DNA of 54,833 nucleotides, taken from contig CAZWUW010000007.1 of the NCBI GenBank assembly GCA_964636895.1, forward strand, positions 1 to 54,833, given 5' to 3'. Below, in pieces: positions 47,854-54,833 of this stretch; the stretch's first letter is position 1, and each line of letters begins with the position of its first letter. Position numbers and translations under genes: made by a program. The stretch comes from CAZWUW01 sp964636895. GTDB taxonomy: Bacteria; Bacillota; Thermincolia; Thermincolales; CAZWUW01. Below the pieces are notes generated by a model. That model worked only from the letters and a program-made list of their open reading frames with translations, ran no database searches and was not told where the DNA came from.

Positions 47854-48744
47854 TTGCGGGGCAAACTATTGTTTATCACTTTTATGCTGGTTTTAGGTAT
47901 ATTGACGGTAGCGGGACTAGTGCTTTTTAAGTCGGCGGCAGTGCAATACCGTGCTGAACGGTTATTGTTTGAAATGAGCGACCCGGCGGGGGACGACCAT
48001 GGCCCCGGTACATATAAATATCCGGTTAGTTCTATTTTTGATCCCAAAACAGGGCATTTTGATTTGCGCAGGTTTTCTTTTTCCCGGCAGGAAAAAGATT
48101 ATCTGTTTAATTTGGAAATGGGCCGGATTAGTAATCCCTGGGGTGCGCCGGAAGGCTTTAGTCATCCCACCGTGCAGATATATATTTCCACAGATACAGA
48201 TACCGGTAAAATTGAAACTTTCAGGGAAGGTGCTTTTGTTAATTTTTCGCCTAAATATCCATGGAATTACCTGATTAAAGTGGTCGGTTTTAATAAGACA
48301 GCTGTGTATACCTGGACAGATTATGCGGCCTCGGAAGGTCAGTCCGGGGGTGTCAAAGCATATGCCGATACGGATAAAAAAACCATCCAGGTGCAGGTGC
48401 CGCAGAAATTTTTGCCCGGGGATCCGGAAAAATGGATGTTTTATGTACTTGTTGGTTCACAGGAGGGACAGGGGCCGGATAATTTCCGGCCGGTTATGGC
48501 CCAGGCCGGCCAGTGGGCTTTTGGCGGGGGTACGGATACTAATTATGACCCCAATGTCATCGACCTGCTGGCTCCGGCCGACGGCGGTAAATCCCAGCAG
48601 GCAATGCTTGGGGGCTATAGTGTGACGAATAGAAAACTGGCTGTTATTTATCCGGTGGGTCCCACGGGGTATGCGCCCTCTTTTTGGGAAAAGCTGTTGG
48701 ATCGTGTGGCGCTGCTGGCAGAAAAAATTGGCATCGGCATCTAA
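47854..48744 (+). CDS. Membrane-anchored glucodextranase C-terminal-domain protein
   Basis: The 296-residue protein has an N-terminal signal or anchor helix (LLFITFMLVLGILTVAGLVLF). A long beta-rich domain follows that resembles the C-terminal module of glucodextranases (PF09985): FEMSDPAGDDHGPGTYKYP, a recognisable DPxGDDxGPGxYxYP start, DLRRFSF, YLFNLEMGRISNPWGAP and WMFYVLVGSQEGQGPDNFR. In glucodextranases this domain sits beside a GH15 catalytic domain and aids sugar or surface binding. Here it is a separate protein next to a GH15 gene, so the two may work as a split enzyme. It starts at TTG 47854 after AGGAGGT. The catalytic domain is absent. Confidence 0.75.
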   Translation: MRGKLLFITFMLVLGILTVAGLVLFKSAAVQYRAERLLFEMSDPAGDDHGPGTYKYPVSSIFDPKTGHFDLRRFSFSRQEKDYLFNLEMGRISNPWGAPEGFSHPTVQIYISTDTDTGKIETFREGAFVNFSPKYPWNYLIKVVGFNKTAVYTWTDYAASEGQSGGVKAYADTDKKTIQVQVPQKFLPGDPEKWMFYVLVGSQEGQGPDNFRPVMAQAGQWAFGGGTDTNYDPNVIDLLAPADGGKSQQAMLGGYSVTNRKLAVIYPVGPTGYAPSFWEKLLDRVALLAEKIGIGI

Positions 48745-48764
48745 CTATTAGGGGGGCAGGGTTG

Positions 48765-50690
48765 ATGGCTAAACCTTTTTTAAACAGCGCTATTGTTGGC
48801 AACACCCGGCTGTTGGCTACTATTGCTCCAAATGGGGAAATGCACCGTCTTTTTTGGCCGCATATTGATTACCCGCAGCATGTGGATCGGATGTTTGGCG
48901 GCTTGTTTTTAAACGATTTTGGACATTTTACTTATTGGTTGAATGATGAACATCACTGGCATTACGAACAAAAAATGTCGGGTGATGCCCCGGTTTGCGT
49001 GACCACAATAAAAGGACGGCATATGCCGGTGCAGGTCACGGTTACTGATTATGTTGTGCCGGGTGAGGACGTTTTAGTAAGAAATTATCTTTTTGCCAAC
49101 CAGAGTCCGGAAATGATATCATTTAAGTTTTTGTATTTTTCATCTATGCACCTGGATAGTCATGCTGCGGGAAACGCGGTGCTTTATCATCCCTCTGCCG
49201 ATGCGCTGCTGCATTATCGGCACGGTTATGCTTTCGGTATTGGGGCAACTCAGCCAACGGCCGGTTATCAATGCGGCGATGCTTTGCATGATGCGGGCGA
49301 CGGTGAGTTGAGCGGTGCGCCCAATAATATGAGTGCTGACGGTTGTTTAGTCTGGCATATTGATAATTTGGCGGGTAATCAAACTATAGAATTAACGGTA
49401 TTCCTGTCTGCCGGAAAACGTATTGAGATTGCGCTGGAAAACCTGGAAACATTCAGGAAGACCGGGCACCGGCAGCTTTTACAGCAAACACTGGATTATT
49501 GGTCGCGATTTTGGGCATCGGTACAGGAAAACGCCGACGATGGGCTTTATCGGCGGTCTTTGGCGGTTTGCCGGCTGTTGACTGATGAAACCGGCGCCGT
49601 TATAGCGGCACCGGAAATTGATGAGCATTATACCAAGTGCGGCGGTTATGGTTATTGCTGGCCCCGGGATGGGGTCATTGTGGCTTATGCTATGGGCCGG
49701 GCGGGTTTTGCCGACTTTAGCGCCGATTTTTATCGCTGGTGCCTGATAGCTCAGGCTGATAACGGTTCCTGGCTGCAGCGGTATGACAGTACCGGCTTTT
49801 TGGGGCCGAGCTGGGGTCATCAGATTGATGAAACCGGCTCAGTGCTTTGGGGGATGTGGCAGCATTACCTGCAGACCCTAGATGACGGTTTTTTGCGGGA
49901 TATCTGGCCGGCTTTGGAGCGGGGGGCAAGTTACCTGTGTGATAATATAGACCCGCATACCGGTTTGCCTGCGCCGTCTTTTGATTTATGGGAAGAGCGG
50001 GTAGGGGAACATGCATATTCTGCAGCGGCGGTTGTTGCAGGCCTGCGGGGTGCCGCGGAACTGGCCGCCCGTCAGGGCCGGGACAGCTTGGCTGCTGAGT
50101 GGGAGCAGGCGGCCGGAGAGATAATAAAAGGAATTGACAAGAGTTCCTGGAGCGAGGAGCAGGGTCGTTTTCTGCGTACCGTGATGAAAAAGGTTAATCA
50201 TGATGAGTACTGCTGGCACATGAACGCCGGCAAAAAAGTTGGTATTACGGAAGGCGGCAAGGGATGCCGGGGGTACTATGTCTGGGCCGATGAAGTGGTT
50301 GACACTAGTTTACTGGGATTGGTTTATCCTTATGGTATTATTTCACCGCACGACCCGCGGGTTTTAAAGACCGTGGAGGCGATTGAGAGATTGCTGACTT
50401 CACCGGTAACGGGTGGTATTAAAAGATATGAGAATGACCATTATATCGGGGGTAACCCCTGGATTATCACTACCCTTTGGTTGGCCTTGTATCATATAGC
50501 TGCCGGTAATAAGGCGCCGGCTGAGTTGTATTTTAAATGGGTACAGGAACATCAAACCAATCTGGGCTACCTGCCGGAGCAGGTGGATAAAGATACCGGT
50601 AAACCTAACTGGGTTATCCCCCTGACCTGGTCACATGCGATGTATATTTTAACGGTGGTGGAGATGCGGACAAAAGGCTGGTTGAGGTGA
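48765..50690 (+). CDS. GH15 glucoamylase-like enzyme
   Basis: The 641-residue protein has the two-part structure of prokaryotic GH15 glucoamylases. An N-terminal beta-sandwich covers about 1-260 (NSAIVGNTRLLATIAPNGEM, IDYPQHVDRMFGGL). An (alpha/alpha)6 barrel starts near 280 and contains KCGGYGYCWPRDGVIVAYAMG, the catalytic-region glutamate in PSFDLWEERVGEHAYSAAA, and WHMNAGKK. It releases glucose from the non-reducing ends of alpha-glucans. No signal peptide is visible, so it probably acts on intracellular glycogen or maltodextrins. AGGGGGGCAGG supports ATG 48765; the earlier start at 48684 lies in the upstream gene. The debranching enzyme gene follows four bases later. Confidence 0.88.
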   Translation: MAKPFLNSAIVGNTRLLATIAPNGEMHRLFWPHIDYPQHVDRMFGGLFLNDFGHFTYWLNDEHHWHYEQKMSGDAPVCVTTIKGRHMPVQVTVTDYVVPGEDVLVRNYLFANQSPEMISFKFLYFSSMHLDSHAAGNAVLYHPSADALLHYRHGYAFGIGATQPTAGYQCGDALHDAGDGELSGAPNNMSADGCLVWHIDNLAGNQTIELTVFLSAGKRIEIALENLETFRKTGHRQLLQQTLDYWSRFWASVQENADDGLYRRSLAVCRLLTDETGAVIAAPEIDEHYTKCGGYGYCWPRDGVIVAYAMGRAGFADFSADFYRWCLIAQADNGSWLQRYDSTGFLGPSWGHQIDETGSVLWGMWQHYLQTLDDGFLRDIWPALERGASYLCDNIDPHTGLPAPSFDLWEERVGEHAYSAAAVVAGLRGAAELAARQGRDSLAAEWEQAAGEIIKGIDKSSWSEEQGRFLRTVMKKVNHDEYCWHMNAGKKVGITEGGKGCRGYYVWADEVVDTSLLGLVYPYGIISPHDPRVLKTVEAIERLLTSPVTGGIKRYENDHYIGGNPWIITTLWLALYHIAAGNKAPAELYFKWVQEHQTNLGYLPEQVDKDTGKPNWVIPLTWSHAMYILTVVEMRTKGWLR

Positions 50691-50694
50691 TATT

Positions 50695-52707
50695 ATGATT
50701 TTTGGACGCGGTATTCTGGGTGATTATAATTTAACTGAGGAAAAACAATGGGTGGTGACAAACGGTTTAGGCGGTTTTGCCTCCTCGACGCCAACCGGGG
50801 CCAATACTAGTAAGTATCACGGTTTACTGTTCGCGGCTTTAAAGCCGCCCGGGGAGCGTACGCTATTGCTGGCTAAACTGGATGAGACTCTTTATGTAGA
50901 TGGCCGGGAATATCAACTGGGAACCAACCGGACCGGCAACGGTGTTTATCCGGAGGGGTATTTACATCTTCATAAGTTTGAGTTAAATCCCTTTCCCACC
51001 TATACATATTCTGTCCGGGGGATGTTTTTGGAAAAGGTTGTTTTTATGGTGCCGGGGTCTAATACCACCGTAGTGCGGTATACTTTCTTCGGCAGCCCGG
51101 ATAAATCTGTGGCAATGCAAATTACGCCATTTATCAACTGCCGGCATTACCACCATACAGTCCGCAAAAACGACTGGCCTTTTTACCGGCAGGCGGAGGA
51201 AATGGGCGTCATCATTGAACCATATGCCGGAGCGCCCAAGCTGCAAATTTATTCTGACCGGGCCAGCTATGCCGCCGGTGCCGGTAACTGGTTTGAGGGT
51301 CTTTATTATCCGCTGGAGGCGGAACGTGGCCTGGATCCGTGGGAGGATCATTATGTGCCAGGGTGTTTTGAAATTGAACTGACTGATGGCGGGAGTTTTG
51401 GCATTATTGCCAGTACGGAAACAGAAAAAATGAAAAACCCCCTGCTGCTGCAAATCAGCGCGGAACGCCGGCTGGCTCAGTTGGTGGAACAGGCCGGTTA
51501 TCAGCAGGATTTTGTGAAACGCCTGGTAGTAGCTGCTGATGCTTTTATTGTGCAGCGTCAGTCTACCGGCACAAAGAGTATAATTGCCGGCTATCCCTGG
51601 TTTACCGACTGGGGCCGTGATACTATGATTGCTTTGCCGGGACTTACTCTGGTCACCCGCCGATTCGGGGAAGCGAAAGAAATAATTCAGACTTTTGCCC
51701 GCTATTGTAAAGACGGGCTAATTCCTAACATGTTCCCTGATGAGGGGGGCGAGCCTTTATATAATACAGTTGATGCTTCGTTATGGTTTTTTCACGCGGT
51801 TTATAAATATCTGCAATATACCGGAGACCATGACTTTATCCGCAACCTGGTTTTTCCGGTATTGGAAAAGATTATTGAAGCATACCGGACAGGTACTCAT
51901 TTTAATATCGGCATGGATTCCGACGGGCTGATTTATGCCGGCGCAGCAGGCACCCAACTGACCTGGATGGATGCCAAGGTGGGGGACTGGGTAGTGACCC
52001 CCAGGCAGGGTAAAGCAGTAGAGATTAATGCTTTATGGTATAATGCTTTGCAGGTCATGGCCGGTCTGGCCAAAGCCTATGGCGCAGATAAGGCCAGATA
52101 CAGTACCCTGGCTGACAAGGTGCGGCGGAGTTTTGTCCGGGAATTCTGGAATCCGGCGCAGAGATGTCTTTATGACGTGATTCAGGAAACCGCGGACGAT
52201 GCTGTCCGGCCCAACCAGATTATTGCAGTGGCCTTGCCTTTTACCATGCTGGACCATTCCAAGGAAATGGCAGTGGTAAATACGGTTTGGCGTGAGTTAT
52301 ATTTTTCTTACGGGTTGCGCAGCTTGGCGACGGACCAGCCAGGTTACCGGGGGGTGTACCGGGGTGATGTGGTGGCCAGGGATGCGGCCTATCATCAGGG
52401 TACCGGCTGGAGCTGGCTAATTGGTCAGTTTATTACGGCCTTTCGTAAAGTTAATGATTATTCACCGGCCAGTCGGGAAGTGGCCGAGCGTTTTGTTGCC
52501 CCATTTAAGGCGCACTTGTCGGAGCACGGGCTTAATTCAATTTCCGAAATTTATGACGGTGACCCGCCGCATAAGGCGCGGGGCTGTTTCGCCCAGGCCT
52601 GGGGCGTAGCCGAGGTACTGCGGGCTTATGTTGAGGATGTGCTGGAAACAGGGCCGGGGAAGCCGTTGGATGGAGGGAAATTTTGTGAGCCAAGCCGCAT
52701 ATCCTGA
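50695..52707 (+). CDS. Amylo-alpha-1,6-glucosidase (glycogen debranching enzyme)
   Basis: The 670-residue protein has the GDE N-terminal domain (VVTNGLGGFASSTPTGANTSKYHGLLF, typical of the family) and an (alpha/alpha)6 GDE_C domain from about residue 270 (AGYPWFTDWGRDTMIALPGL, LIPNMFPDEG, YNTVDASLWFFHAVYKYL, TWMDAKVGDWVVTPRQGKAVEINALWYNAL). It hydrolyses alpha-1,6 branches to release glucose and works with the GH15 enzyme next to it. It begins four bases after the GH15 stop, with the ribosome binding site GGTTGAGGTG inside that gene. The last 24 bases overlap the start of the decayed isomerase gene. No signal peptide is seen, so the pair is cytoplasmic. Confidence 0.92.
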   Translation: MIFGRGILGDYNLTEEKQWVVTNGLGGFASSTPTGANTSKYHGLLFAALKPPGERTLLLAKLDETLYVDGREYQLGTNRTGNGVYPEGYLHLHKFELNPFPTYTYSVRGMFLEKVVFMVPGSNTTVVRYTFFGSPDKSVAMQITPFINCRHYHHTVRKNDWPFYRQAEEMGVIIEPYAGAPKLQIYSDRASYAAGAGNWFEGLYYPLEAERGLDPWEDHYVPGCFEIELTDGGSFGIIASTETEKMKNPLLLQISAERRLAQLVEQAGYQQDFVKRLVVAADAFIVQRQSTGTKSIIAGYPWFTDWGRDTMIALPGLTLVTRRFGEAKEIIQTFARYCKDGLIPNMFPDEGGEPLYNTVDASLWFFHAVYKYLQYTGDHDFIRNLVFPVLEKIIEAYRTGTHFNIGMDSDGLIYAGAAGTQLTWMDAKVGDWVVTPRQGKAVEINALWYNALQVMAGLAKAYGADKARYSTLADKVRRSFVREFWNPAQRCLYDVIQETADDAVRPNQIIAVALPFTMLDHSKEMAVVNTVWRELYFSYGLRSLATDQPGYRGVYRGDVVARDAAYHQGTGWSWLIGQFITAFRKVNDYSPASREVAERFVAPFKAHLSEHGLNSISEIYDGDPPHKARGCFAQAWGVAEVLRAYVEDVLETGPGKPLDGGKFCEPSRIS

Positions 52708-52973
52708 ACAACAAGTGGATTTGGACGATGCGGCCATGATTGCGGCCGGCGACCCCAGAGGGATGCTGCAGGCCTTGTGGAATTTGCCGGAACAGTGCGG
52801 TGAAGCCCTGCGCATAGCGCAGGAATTTAATCCACCCAAGGGAGTATGCCGGTGTGCCGGTAATTTCGGTGCCGGGCGGGCTATCGCCGCGGGCGGCGAT
52901 AGGGTATCTTTTTGTTCCGGTTGTGGTGACGTTGGCAGGACAAGGTAAGCGGCATTACCGAGGTTTCTGTTAG
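52684..52973 (+). pseudogene. Decayed bifunctional phosphoglucose/phosphomannose isomerase
   Basis: From GTG 52684, behind GGAGGG, the frame gives VDLDDAAMIAAGDPRGMLQAL and then WNLPEQCGEAL, the N-terminus of PGI/PMI-type SIS-domain isomerases. At about 52842 the similarity jumps. In the +1 frame from 52845 it reads YAGVPVISVPGGLSPRAAIGY and then LFVPVVVTLAG, which matches a region roughly 80 residues further on in the family. It then ends at a stop at 52971. So an internal deletion with a frame change, plus loss of the C-terminal two thirds, has destroyed the gene. In the unshifted frame the protein would stop at 52948 after unrelated residues. An intact copy would have fed glucose 6-phosphate from the glucan genes into glycolysis. 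Confidence 0.7.
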
Positions 52974-53013
52974 CGAAGGTTGAATAGAACGGGTTAGGGA
53001 GAGGTGAGCAAAA

Positions 53014-53739
53014 ATAAGACTGGTAGCAGACTTGCATGTCCATTCAATTGGCAGTGGCCATGCTTACAGTACAATTACGGAAATTCTGCAGGCTGCCGCT
53101 GCAAAAGGGCTGGAGCTGGTAGCAGTTACCGATCATGGGCCGGCTATGCCGGATGGACCGCACCCGTATTATTTTGGCAACCAGCGGGTTTGGCCGGCGG
53201 AAATGTTTGGTGTTACCCTGTTAAAAGGGGTGGAAGCCAATATTATTGATGAAGCGGGAAAACTTGATTTAAATAATTATTATCTGAGCAAAATGGATAT
53301 TGTGCTGGCCGGTTTGCATGTCGCCTGTTATCCGGTGGCGAACCGGGATAAATACACCAGGGCCATGGTTAGCGCGATAAAAAACCCTTATGTGGATATT
53401 ATTGTCCACCCCGGTAATCCGGATTTTCCTGTGGATTATGAAACTGTGGTGCAGGCGGCGGTGGAATATGGGGTAGCGCTGGAAATTAACAACAGTTCTC
53501 TTTGCGGCAGTCGGTCCGGCAGCAATAAAAACTGTGCTCAAATTGCCGGCTTGTTGGCTGAACGCGGCGCATTGGTGACGGTAGGCTCTGATGCGCACAT
53601 GGCCGGTGATGTGGGCAGCTTTGAAGCTGCCTTGGAAATGCTGCGCCAGGCCGGGATACAAGATGCTCAGGTTATTAACACTTCCGTAGACCGTATTTGC
53701 CGGTATCTGGCCGGCCGTCGTCAGGCAAGGGAAGGTTAG
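53014..53739 (+). CDS. PHP-domain phosphatase (YcdX-like), probable ATA start
   Basis: The 241-residue product is a PHP-superfamily phosphoesterase of the YcdX type: LHVHSIGSGHAYST supplies the HxH metal ligands, VAVTDHGPAMP the next ligands, IIVHPGNP, and VGSDAHMAGDVG near the end. Several metal ions and a (beta/alpha)7 barrel are expected. The conserved beginning RLVADLHVHS needs a start at the codon before RLVAD, which is ATA 53014. GGGAGAGGTG (52997-53006) is placed at the right distance. CTG 53020 is a possible alternative. TTG 53032 would lose the first strand. A stop (TGA, 53005) lies just upstream in frame, so no earlier start exists. The gene precedes the ROK kinase. Confidence 0.85.
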   Translation: MRLVADLHVHSIGSGHAYSTITEILQAAAAKGLELVAVTDHGPAMPDGPHPYYFGNQRVWPAEMFGVTLLKGVEANIIDEAGKLDLNNYYLSKMDIVLAGLHVACYPVANRDKYTRAMVSAIKNPYVDIIVHPGNPDFPVDYETVVQAAVEYGVALEINNSSLCGSRSGSNKNCAQIAGLLAERGALVTVGSDAHMAGDVGSFEAALEMLRQAGIQDAQVINTSVDRICRYLAGRRQAREG

Positions 53740-53749
53740 GGGGAGCGGC

Positions 53750-54703
53750 ATGGAGGCAAAAGCCGGATATGTTCTCGGCATTGACCTGGGAGGCACCAAC
53801 ATCAAAGGTGCCCTGCTCGATTTTCAAGGCAGCATAATCGAAAAATACGAAATCGCAACTCTGGCCAACGGTGGGTCGGAAGTCGTGGCCGACCGGATAG
53901 TCCAGGTGGCCAGGATTCTTATGAAGGACCGCCGGCAGGAAGTGGTCGGCATGGGTATAGGTGTGCCTGGTCAACCTGATCAGTCCAACGGCTCAGTAAT
54001 TTTTGCGCCTAACCTACGTTGGCGCAATGTACCCCTGATTCCAATGCTCAAGGCGGCCTTGGATTTCCCAATGTATTTGGAAAATGACGGCAATGCTGCG
54101 GCTTTAGGTGAAAAGTGGTGCGGGGCCGGCCGTACAGCGCTGAACATGGTTGCTATCACTATTGGCACCGGTATTGGCGGCGGTATTATAATTAATGGCC
54201 GGTTATACCGGGGTGCCAGTGGCAGCGCCGGGGAAATCGGTCATACGGTGATATTGCCGGATGGTCCGCAATGCAATTGCGGCAACCGGGGTTGTCTGGA
54301 AACTTTTACAGCAGCACCGGCGCTGGCGCGTCAGGCGCGGCTGGCCATAGATATGGGGCGGGCAACCAGCTTGGCAGGGCTGGCAAATCCGGCTGCCAAG
54401 GATGTATTTGCGGCAGCGGCGAAGGGTGATGCCGTTGCTCTGGAGATTATTCAGCAGATGACTTATTATTTGGGCTTGGGTATTGCGAATTTAATCAATA
54501 TGCTTAACCCGGATATGGTAGTTATCGGCGGCGGTGTTTCCCGGGCCGGTGACCTGCTGTTTAAACCGCTGCGGGAAACAGTCCTGGCCAATACTTTGCA
54601 TGCAGCCGCGCGGGCGGTAAAAATCGAACCGGCCCAACTGGGTAATGATGCCGGCAGCATTGGTGCCGGCGCTGTGGCCCTGCAGGAATTAAGTTTATTA
54701 TGA
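53750..54703 (+). CDS. ROK-family glucokinase
   Basis: The 317-residue protein has the ROK layout: an N-terminal ATP/phosphate loop GIDLGGTNIKGALLD, the catalytic Asp region YLENDGNAAALGEKWCGAG, ITIGTGIGGGIIINGRL, a zinc site (GHTVILPDGPQCNCGNRGCLETF) with a HxnCxCGxxGCxE pattern, and MVVIGGGVSRAGDLL near the C-terminus. It phosphorylates glucose with ATP in the cytoplasm. Glucose would be supplied by the GH15 and debranching enzymes upstream. The regulatory DNA-binding domain of ROK repressors is absent, which supports kinase function. GGGGGAGCGG precedes ATG 53750. It begins ten bases after the PHP gene. Confidence 0.92.
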   Translation: MEAKAGYVLGIDLGGTNIKGALLDFQGSIIEKYEIATLANGGSEVVADRIVQVARILMKDRRQEVVGMGIGVPGQPDQSNGSVIFAPNLRWRNVPLIPMLKAALDFPMYLENDGNAAALGEKWCGAGRTALNMVAITIGTGIGGGIIINGRLYRGASGSAGEIGHTVILPDGPQCNCGNRGCLETFTAAPALARQARLAIDMGRATSLAGLANPAAKDVFAAAAKGDAVALEIIQQMTYYLGLGIANLINMLNPDMVVIGGGVSRAGDLLFKPLRETVLANTLHAAARAVKIEPAQLGNDAGSIGAGAVALQELSLL

Positions 54704-54715
54704 GGTACACCTGAA

Positions 54716-54833
54716 ATGGATTTTTTTGCTGACTATCATACCCATACCATATACAGTGACGGCCGCGGTACGGTCAGGGAGAACGTTGAGGCGGCTCTGG
54801 CCAGAGGACTGGAGACTATTTCCATCTCGGACC
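54716..54833 (+). CDS. Second PHP-domain protein, N-terminal fragment
   Basis: The last gene runs off the window. From ATG 54716 it reads MDFFADYHTHTIYSDGRGTVRE and continues AALARGLETISISD. The HxH motif in DYHTHTIYSDG and the ISISD strand mark a PHP domain. In related Clostridia a PHP gene of this kind stands before murB, rapZ, yvcK and whiA, but this cannot be checked here. It is the second PHP gene in 1.7 kb; the first lies before the ROK kinase. GAGGTACACCTGAA gives a fair ribosome binding site. Confidence 0.8.
   Translation, partial: MDFFADYHTHTIYSDGRGTVRENVEAALARGLETISISD

Noticed and set aside
1..54833. tRNA, rRNA genes and CRISPR arrays
   Set aside because: I saw no cloverleaf with CCA-type ends, no rRNA-like sequence, and no regularly spaced repeats with spacers. 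The uvrB-side arrays are contiguous short repeats without spacers.

Overview
The window looks like a chromosomal segment of a moderately GC-rich, flagellated, spore-former-type Firmicute of the class Clostridia, probably close to the Desulfotomaculum/Pelotomaculum (Peptococcaceae-like) group. This rests on gene order, not on a search. The series hpf, secA, prfB, ftsE, ftsX, ctp, minJ-like, uvrB, uvrA follows the order known from Bacillus subtilis (yvyD, secA, prfB, ftsEX, ctpB, minJ, uvrBA). Split transketolase subunits, long-form HPF, SigH-type and SigA-type promoters, an M-box riboswitch and strong GGAGG ribosome binding sites also fit Firmicutes. Every gene I accept is on the + strand.

Region 1 (1-14904) is a surface or flagellin glycan locus. 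It opens with the end of a CgeB-like glycosyltransferase and a FliB-type flagellin lysine methylase. Four pseudaminic-acid-type genes follow (PseH, PseI, an SpsF-like cytidylyltransferase, PseG). Next is a visibly AT-rich cassette (about 4944-13656): a glycosyltransferase fused to a methyltransferase, WbqC, an SDR epimerase, an ATP-grasp enzyme, a metallophosphoesterase, two paralogous methyltransferases, and two tandem beta-propeller glycosidase-like proteins between them. A DegT-family aminotransferase closes it. fliS and a FlgN/FliT-like gene follow directly, so flagellin is the likely acceptor. The AT-rich cassette is the best candidate for a poorly described system.

Region 2 (15900-19285) holds small regulatory and stress genes: a zinc-ribbon protein, four DnaA-box-like repeats before a cold-shock gene, hpf with a SigH-like promoter, and a conserved unknown protein. 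Next comes a pseudoknotted RNA element that places the ribosome binding site of a 24-residue peptide between two paired strands. A decayed HD-GYP/DUF5317 locus lies between this and secA.

Region 3 (19286-38598) carries secA, motAB, an HD-GGDEF protein, prfB with its programmed frameshift, yitT, split transketolase, ftsEX with a LytM-type hydrolase (G9 tract in its ribosome binding site), ctp, a MinJ-like protein, an HD-GYP protein, a PP2C-like protein that has lost its metal ligands, and an M-box-controlled CorA-like transporter.

Region 4 (38753-46263) is uvrB, uvrA and uvrC. Between uvrB and uvrA lies a small island: inverted short-repeat arrays enclosing a four-helix-bundle (IVS) gene broken by an IS200/IS605-type remnant.

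Region 5 (46307-54833) has a YvlD-like membrane protein, a HAD phosphatase, HPr, and an alpha-glucan utilisation set (glucodextranase C-domain protein, GH15 glucoamylase, amylo-1,6-glucosidase, a decayed phosphoglucose/phosphomannose isomerase, ROK glucokinase) with two PHP-domain genes. One of these PHP genes appears to lack a canonical start codon.
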